Source of the DNA: a virus
Strand: one strand, 5' to 3'
IMG/VR virus record: IMGVR_UViG_3300025483_000094
Coordinates: 1 to 20,344 of that record
DNA length: 20,344 bases
This document shows positions 17,501-20,344 of the stretch, in pieces (positions within the stretch are counted from its first letter, which is position 1; the number at the start of each line of letters is the position of its first letter). The translations under genes and the position numbers were made by a program. The notes below the pieces were generated by a model. The model was not told the origin of the DNA. It did no database searches and saw only the letters and a program-made list of their open reading frames with translations.

Positions 17501-20344
17501 TTTATCTGGCAGGTTATACTGATTCTAACTCACCCGATCCTTATGATATGTGGGTTATTCAGTGTAACCCCGAAGGAGACCTTGTAGAGAAGCGTAAGAT
17601 TGCTTCTGAAGATGGATCTGAGAAAATTTCTCAGATTGAGTGGATCTCAAATGATCGCTTCTTGTTTATCGGTGAAAACGAAGAGAATAACGACTGCATC
17701 TTCGGTGTATTCTTCTACGATGGTGCAAATATTGAAATTGATTATATTCGCCAGATCCCAGTGGTTGGTGGATACGTCAGAGACCCACAAATGGCATTTG
17801 ACGAGTATGGTGATGCTATTATCGTTTGGAATGTCTACAATAGCGCCGCGGCCAAGTATGATAAAGTCCAGATTAGCAAATTCCCCTATGCAAGTGCAAA
17901 TACTGGTTGGGAATGGACTAAGACCGTAACTGTAAGTGGAAATTTCCTCTCAATTAAGCACGCTGGAATTTCCGTTGATGTATTTGGCAACTATACCTTA
18001 GTATGTGACGTTGCTGGTGCTCAAGATGAAAGATATGCTCTGATTGAGTATATGAAGTATGATGGCACCCTTATTACAGAAACTAAGGTTGCAGATCCTG
18101 GAAATATTGGTTTCCAAGCGAAGAAGCACGTTGTTGACAACTCAGGCGACTGCATTATCGTTGCAGATCGTCGTCAGAGTGATCAGATTGCTTCATATCG
18201 TTTTAATGACGCTAATCTGTCTCTTGACTTCACTAAGCAAGACCTAGCAACAGTTGTCTACTCAGATCCTGGAAATACTGCACACGATACATCAATTTAT
18301 CGTTTTGGCACTGGATCGATGCGTTTGGATGCTGCAGCACCTGTAGCATATACCAATCTTGCTAAAGAAACTCAAGAATGGAGCATTCAGGCATGGTTTG
18401 CTATGAATGGCACTGCACATGGCACAAATCATCAACCAGTCTTCTTTGATATTACTCCTACTGCAGGTGTCCCCATCAGAGTGTCTATTGATGGCGATGC
18501 AACCTCACCTAACTATGAGCGTGTCCTTTTGTATGTAAATGATGTCCAAGTGGCGTCTTCTACTACAACAACCAACTGGACTTCCTTTGCTGGTGGAGTT
18601 TGGGTCCATATGACCTTCCAGAAGCGTGAAGAGTCTCTAGGTCTCTATCGTTACGAGGTATACGTCAACGGTAACCAGCAAATCACCTTCCAGAGCACTG
18701 ATGACATCTATGTTGATGATCTGTCACTGGCAGGTCCTCAAACTGCTCCTAATGCTACAAATTGCTTTATCGGTCACATTGATGACGTGGTTATCGATGA
18801 TATTGCTCCTCATGCAACAGGTAGCTATACTGTGCCCACTGAAGAGGTTGAAATTACCACTTCTATCTCCGATATTACCCTTATCAAGTTTGATAGACTT
18901 CAAACCAATAAGGACAATACTTATACATTGACAAATGTCAGAAATCATGGAAGTATCTCATTTACCGATGCTTCAACTCTGACATCTTGGTATGCACTGA
19001 ATATGCCTGCTCTGAGTGTATGGGAGATCGGACCTGGCGGTCTGCAAATCCTGGATATGTCCCAGACCTTCTCTACGCTGAATCCTGGCACTTATACTTT
19101 CAGCAGTGAGAGAGACTCCTTTGCATCGAAGACATCTACTGTCCCATCACCTCTTGGTAAGAAACTGCTAATTGAAGCAGATGTTGTCAATAAATTCTAC
19201 ATGCGTGATGCATTGTATCAGAAGATTGACAATGTGCTCAACTTTACGTTTAATCAAGATGTAAAACTGACTAAAGGGTCTATTCTGCAGCAATTCAATG
19301 CAGCAGGCGTTACTACTGCTTATGGCACGATCGTAAACGTCCCTACAGGCACTCTGCAGGATCCTGGTGTTGGCACCGTTTATGAAGTTGGTAAAATCTT
19401 CGGCACTTTTAACAATACTGATAGATTCCGCACAACTGCTGGTGATGTCAATGAAATTGCTGGCGAATACTTTGATAGCGAAGAGCCAGAATCACCCTGG
19501 CAGGCATCGACAGCATACCTTGCTCAGGACAAAGTTTACTATCAAAATCGTATCTATCAAGCACAGGGTGCTGGCACCTCTGGCACTATTCCTCCAACCC
19601 ACACTGACGGTGTTGTAAGTGATGGTGTTATCAACTGGGCATTTATCGATGCTGCAGGTAAGTTTGATATCGATCTTCTGCAACATCCTTACCCACGTCC
19701 TCAATACATCGGTAATGACATGCCTGAATGGCTGCCTCACCGTTTGTATGCTGTTGGGCAGAAAGTTTGGTATCGCCTCAACGTATATGAGGTAGCACCT
19801 AGCGGTGGTGGCGTTACTACCACTACACCTCCCATTCACACCACTGGTGACGTTTCTGACGGCACTGTGACCTGGAGATTCGTAGAAACTCGCGAGCCTA
19901 TCAGCGATTATGCTCGCTTCATGGAATATGATCTGGGCAACCACTATCAGGTCAGAATCGAAGAAATCCATCCTGGATCTCAGTATATCGTTGGTGACGT
20001 TGTTTCTCTGAGAGAAACTAACATTGAGCTGGCAGAAGATGAGAAGAGTGTCAGAATCGTCGGATTCCCCTCAGTCAAGAAGATTCGTGCTACTGCTCAA
20101 CTTGCGAAGGACATTATTCGCACTGGTGGTGAAGCACGCACAGATCATGTATATTGCACATCTAATTCACCACACTTCTATCAGTCTGGAGATATCATCT
20201 TCACTGAAGGTTTCCAAGGCACACAATTCAATGGATCCTTCTTTATTGATCAGATTCTAGGCACCAGAGAGTTTACCTTTGCAATTAGAGATATTGCAAC
20301 TGATGATCCTACATTTAATGCAAATTCGATTGCTAGCGTCAATA
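11530..20344 (+). CDS. Giant mosaic virion protein (partial, at least 2938 aa)
   Basis: The frame opens at the ATG at 11530, 5 nt after gp6, and has no stop before the window ends. The start is supported by position and by VEGQLPEFIREEDQQFVNFLFEYY, a plausible phage structural N-terminus. Visible order by residue: N-terminal domain (1-300); GxGY repeats (314-625); a conserved phage module FLKEVFDKFRRQFLPTIDVDF...FYISKGTELATQYLFKILFGENI (about 668-725); further beta domains; GxGY repeats (1134-1357); YHYH domain (1433-1556); EF-hand-like loop (1618-1629); GxGY repeats (1673-1834); beta-propeller-like stretch (1838-2247); LamG/ConA-like domain (about 2251-2437); two tandem binding modules (2656-2787). 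It holds the position of T4 gene 7, and the N-terminal part may replace gp7 as wedge organiser, with the rest as an adhesion arm. That role is inference; cyanophages carry very long proteins here, sometimes labelled VrlC-like. It is probably expressed late from the 11461 box. Confidence 0.85.
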   Translation, partial: MQNKNINVSDRVEGQLPEFIREEDQQFVNFLFEYYKSQEKTGRPYDILNNLLNYLDIDEYNIQNLSSDTQLLSDVGLNEDKLEVEGIDGFLDQNGSILVDNEVMYYESVTRGPDAIITPGVSIAQFDKKKQQLENPFTLFDGVRSQFTLNFLGTPVSPPSAEHLIVITYNYFNIPGVDYYLEGDEIRFTTPPRQRTGVDNSDFTQIVYLVGYANQSILTLDSVPFAEWQGGHNYPMRLNTQAYRPTSEIGLIVNRNGKLLKPYEDYSVFEDTLIFDAQLGAADTIHIHSVEYIAPSYGSGADAIVQVSPSGTVDRLISKSGGSGYRLDFNPKVTIISKNGEGATAKSLIGGVKDIRLIDGGQGYTSYNPPIPVIAEPTNSSGSFAVLSLTVDDTTGQVDSITIENSGSGYDFIPAITFRNPAGAVITQPQIDSEGRLVPNSIEVTEFGQGYSNPPIVYLDPAPEGGINAQAVSRINQDGQVYEVLITNRGRGYTTPPRARIIQPVGAQVLDVTVASGSVTNIEMLTGGQGYTDAPSVYIVDDRKDAYGVPIGGTGAEAIATIFNGEITDINVVNFGEGYSSEFPPKVYIAQPRAARASVDVGFDEVTGFDIIERGQGYSPSAFLGISRGVSGPVGYDQLSNEIYAGESALRQSTHPQGSIVTNLDSLFLKEVFDKFRRQFLPTIDVDFSKVNPVQVIKTIKDFYISKGTELATQYLFKILFGENISIFYPKDEILSPSAATWVVDTVLRAELLEGDPANLIDSQLNQYADPVDQNIKAANALIENVITIIEGTDTIYELAISEETLTGEFKIPYKTTLVEPLSTEGQIITVDSTIGWPARNGTIRINDQEEVQYKEKSLNQFIECTRSRNGVVEDWDPGTVVQSDIFVYVNRGTAQECKMRVLGIAEAGTTVLDDTGSYYIQGDKLKVANLGSTALDERLSSWLYNVKKLIKVNRVESGGVNNQTATVYCDNPHGLLVSDQVTIYGANPVVYNGTFTVTSRIDPLTFSYQLNTPTDIIPQGNILLSVDLNRGKSNQQSINKVVSEFTTNIQNSFFNDTYVYVAASGLPNYKIGPFIGSALIPGNQRKLLRFPRSVQTISERQDVATNSPIGAWINGVSIWSYKSSEFVQFGPLTAVTVTNKGENYDAGNKPNLEITGGGGTGAAGEVIVNGSLTSFTVTNQGSGYTESPLVSIVGGGGSGATAQAVITGGRVTRILVEQQGSGYISQPSVAITGGGGTGATAIANVRGPISGVNITNFGSGYTSDPTVRVNSGEGALAQPIVINGRIVSIAIINSGSGYTTAPNVIINGDGFGAIGIATIGTIGEDKGRVLSVTITNKGVGYTQGNTTVRLQSIGEMATFTPEVFKWNRNLQYDLVNKYDFSRGYVFTGYNNQFGGEYAHLSDPKELRYVVGDNVFLDPVTQQFQELESNYKHSPIIGWAFDGNPIYGPYGYIDPTDQNSGIRRLRTSYKLKDNVVFDEATNPNPSRVDGPTIADYPAGSFVADYTYDFQSGDLDNYNGRFCKTPEYPDGTYAYFITIDASDAGIAEFPYIVGPQFNSQPDAWNFNQAATQENIPSDVVRYRDPYVDVDIDIDRQPNQEADVLTTEVEGYPIIFEIQDSNNDGLIDANEQQEILEMSEEATLQIYDYFPQVSAESRVDIEVETTTQFENAQIDGFVIENPGESYQVNDTVFFDNKDTGGFGASAIIESVKGQTILGYTKEMIGDRPYGVITTEVEHELRQQDVIIVNSRPITDNTNKSFRVKVVAGVENIRVLQEGIGYNVDIPPTFELITTQGQDAALRLNLQNTGQVQTADIINSGNGYDPANPPQIRVSHPQQFKKTRYWITDYLEATGKLTVNDVVQSQDRYTYICGSVTEPDGDQSAILAKFDDLGQLIWERTLIPQNANQKRAEFITMTLEESEENDLIYVTGQTYDPSNDVYNPDIWIGLYESGFDNAAAPSGILKWQRAIGGISGSTRRDYVTSIRLDQEKQIYLAGYTDSNSPDPYDMWVIQCNPEGDLVEKRKIASEDGSEKISQIEWISNDRFLFIGENEENNDCIFGVFFYDGANIEIDYIRQIPVVGGYVRDPQMAFDEYGDAIIVWNVYNSAAAKYDKVQISKFPYASANTGWEWTKTVTVSGNFLSIKHAGISVDVFGNYTLVCDVAGAQDERYALIEYMKYDGTLITETKVADPGNIGFQAKKHVVDNSGDCIIVADRRQSDQIASYRFNDANLSLDFTKQDLATVVYSDPGNTAHDTSIYRFGTGSMRLDAAAPVAYTNLAKETQEWSIQAWFAMNGTAHGTNHQPVFFDITPTAGVPIRVSIDGDATSPNYERVLLYVNDVQVASSTTTTNWTSFAGGVWVHMTFQKREESLGLYRYEVYVNGNQQITFQSTDDIYVDDLSLAGPQTAPNATNCFIGHIDDVVIDDIAPHATGSYTVPTEEVEITTSISDITLIKFDRLQTNKDNTYTLTNVRNHGSISFTDASTLTSWYALNMPALSVWEIGPGGLQILDMSQTFSTLNPGTYTFSSERDSFASKTSTVPSPLGKKLLIEADVVNKFYMRDALYQKIDNVLNFTFNQDVKLTKGSILQQFNAAGVTTAYGTIVNVPTGTLQDPGVGTVYEVGKIFGTFNNTDRFRTTAGDVNEIAGEYFDSEEPESPWQASTAYLAQDKVYYQNRIYQAQGAGTSGTIPPTHTDGVVSDGVINWAFIDAAGKFDIDLLQHPYPRPQYIGNDMPEWLPHRLYAVGQKVWYRLNVYEVAPSGGGVTTTTPPIHTTGDVSDGTVTWRFVETREPISDYARFMEYDLGNHYQVRIEEIHPGSQYIVGDVVSLRETNIELAEDEKSVRIVGFPSVKKIRATAQLAKDIIRTGGEARTDHVYCTSNSPHFYQSGDIIFTEGFQGTQFNGSFFIDQILGTREFTFAIRDIATDDPTFNANSIASVN
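12469..13405 (+). repeat. GxGY repeat block 1 in the giant protein
   Basis: Eight or so units of the pattern 'i..gGxGY...PP.v.i..p...A.a...' occur at residues 314-625, for example SKSGGSGYRLDF, LIDGGQGYTSYNPP, IENSGSGYDFIP, VTEFGQGYSNPP, NRGRGYTTPP, LTGGQGYTDAP, VNFGEGYSSEFPP and IERGQGYSPSA. Each unit is about 35-45 residues. They form chains of small beta units in phage and bacterial surface proteins. Confidence 0.8.
14929..15600 (+). repeat. GxGY repeat block 2, Gly-rich
   Basis: Six units (residues 1134-1357) that are more alike than those in block 1. The ITGGGGTGA, IVGGGGSGA and ITGGGGTGA linkers are similar in DNA as well (GGTGGCGGTGG words near 15000-15245), and GSGYTESP, GSGYISQP, GSGYTSDP and GSGYTTAP follow in turn. 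The closeness suggests expansion by recent duplication. A final unit, KGVGYTQGNTTVRL, is more divergent. Confidence 0.8.
15826..16197 (+). other. YHYH domain within the giant protein
   Basis: Residues 1433-1556 follow the YHYH domain closely. They open with HSPIIGWAFDGNPIYGPYGY (1433-1452). About 80 residues on comes DLDNYNGRFCKTPEYPDGTYAYFIT, matching 'lDecNGr-c-TPEyPdGtYhYf'. The stretch closes with FPYIVGPQF. The motif that names the domain (YHYH) is changed to YAYF. The domain occurs in secreted bacterial proteins and in cyanophage structural proteins. Its function is unknown. Confidence 0.8.
16381..16416 (+). other. EF-hand-like calcium loop in the giant protein
   Basis: Residues 1618-1629 read DSNNDGLIDANE, with Asp1, Asn3, Asp5, Gly6, Ile8, Asp9 and Glu12 all at the canonical positions of a 12-residue calcium loop. 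A helix follows (QQEILEMSEEATLQIYDYF). A dockerin-like or single EF-hand calcium site could stiffen the join between the YHYH domain and the next repeats. Confidence 0.6.
16546..17040 (+). repeat. GxGY repeat block 3 in the giant protein
   Basis: Three divergent units at residues 1673-1837: IDGFVIENPGESYQVNDTVFF, VRVLQEGIGYNVDIPPTFEL-type, and ADIINSGNGYDPANPPQIRV. They share the 'xxGxGY...PP.i.v' plan of blocks 1 and 2 but differ in length and spacing, suggesting older copies. They separate the EF-hand-like loop from the propeller-like part. Confidence 0.65.
17041..18270 (+). other. Beta-propeller-like stretch in the giant protein
   Basis: Residues 1838-2247 contain repeating four-strand units with a shared phrase: DLIYVTGQTYDP...NPDIWIGLYES, QIYLAGYTDSNSPDPYDMWVIQ, and DRFLFIGENEENNDCIFGVFF, later NYTLVCDVAGAQDERYALIEYM and DCIIVADRRQSDQIASYRF. 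'iyltGyt...d.wv...' repeats are typical of SBBP-type beta-propellers, which often bind proteins or sugars. The number of blades (five or six visible) and closure are not certain. Confidence 0.55.
18280..18840 (+). other. LamG/concanavalin-A-like domain in the giant protein
   Basis: Residues about 2251-2437 have the LamG-like order: TSIYRFGTGSMRLDA (start strand), EWSIQAWFAMNG (core 'wsiqaWf' strand), PIRVSIDGD, ERVLLYVNDVQVAS, GGVWVHMTFQKRE (hallmark 'W.Hma..r'), RYEVYVNGNQQIT (hallmark 'vYvNG') and NCFIGHIDDVVI (closing 'iGhiDDv.i'). Such domains bind carbohydrates or proteins on cell surfaces, so a role in host adsorption is likely but inferred. Confidence 0.75.
19495..19890 (+). other. Two tandem carbohydrate-binding-like modules
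   Basis: Two copies of a unit of about 60 residues occur at 2656-2707 and 2733-2787. The first reads PWQASTAYLAQDKVYYQNRIYQA...TIPPTHTDGVVSDGVINWAFI. The second reads EWLPHRLYAVGQKVWYRLNVYEV...TTPPIHTTGDVSDGTVTWRFV. The pattern 'W....Y..gd.V.y..n.Y.a...g.s....P.Hs.G...DGtv.W.f' is that of small chitin-binding-like (CBM5/12-like) modules of phage tail proteins. A sugar-binding role is likely but not shown. Confidence 0.65.

Noticed and set aside
19492-19971. Reverse-strand open frame of 159 codons
   Set aside because: It is antisense to the two carbohydrate-binding-like modules of the giant protein. No ribosome site, no neighbour on that strand, and no recognisable product.

Overview
The window reads as the tail and baseplate late-gene region of a T4-like marine cyanophage, meaning a contractile-tailed virus of Synechococcus or Prochlorococcus. 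The assignment rests on recognisable gp25 and gp6 baseplate wedge proteins in T4 order, T4-type late promoter boxes (TATAAATA), several small proteins that look typical of cyanophages, and a 2OG-Fe(II) oxygenase of the kind common in these viruses. The assignment to family and host is inference, because no packaging, capsid or photosynthesis gene is present. All genes lie on the + strand and are tightly packed, often with stop/start overlaps (ATGA or TAATG).

Layout. 1-968: the end of an upstream gene, a small unknown gene, and a 2OG-Fe(II) oxygenase. 969-1188: a regulatory gap with a cluster of DnaA-box-like words next to AT-rich DNA, a late promoter box, and a strong sigma70-type promoter (TTGACA-N17-TACAAT). 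1189-1847: four very small overlapping genes, including a 37-residue peptide with 15 acidic residues and no Lys or Arg, read directly after a basic protein. 1972-2430: a free-standing HNH homing endonuclease flanked by inverted repeats, with a strong hairpin after it. 2557-3555: an NlpC/P60-like cell-wall hydrolase, an AbrB/MazE-like small protein and a coiled-coil-like small protein. 3555-7857: a 1255-residue structural protein followed after 1 nt by a PAAR-like spike-tip protein. 7898-8962: four small or unknown genes, one of them possibly phosphoribosyltransferase-like. 8962-11524: gp25 and gp6.

11530-20344: one uninterrupted reading frame that leaves the window still open (at least 2938 residues). 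It is a giant mosaic virion protein with a conserved phage N-terminal module, three blocks of GxGY repeats, a YHYH domain, an EF-hand-like loop, a beta-propeller-like stretch, a LamG/ConA-like domain and two tandem carbohydrate-binding-like modules. It sits where T4 encodes gp7 and has an exact late promoter box of its own inside the end of gp6.

Together the genes describe a tail tip (PAAR, possibly the 1255-residue protein and the hydrolase) and the wedge ring (gp25, gp6, giant protein). The giant protein's C-terminal half looks like an adhesion or host-recognition arm. The best candidates for something under-described are the giant mosaic protein with its private promoter, the origin-like regulatory gap at 978-1060, and the four-gene micro-operon. 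No tRNA, rRNA, CRISPR array or insertion sequence was seen, and no gap without a gene exceeds about 220 bases.
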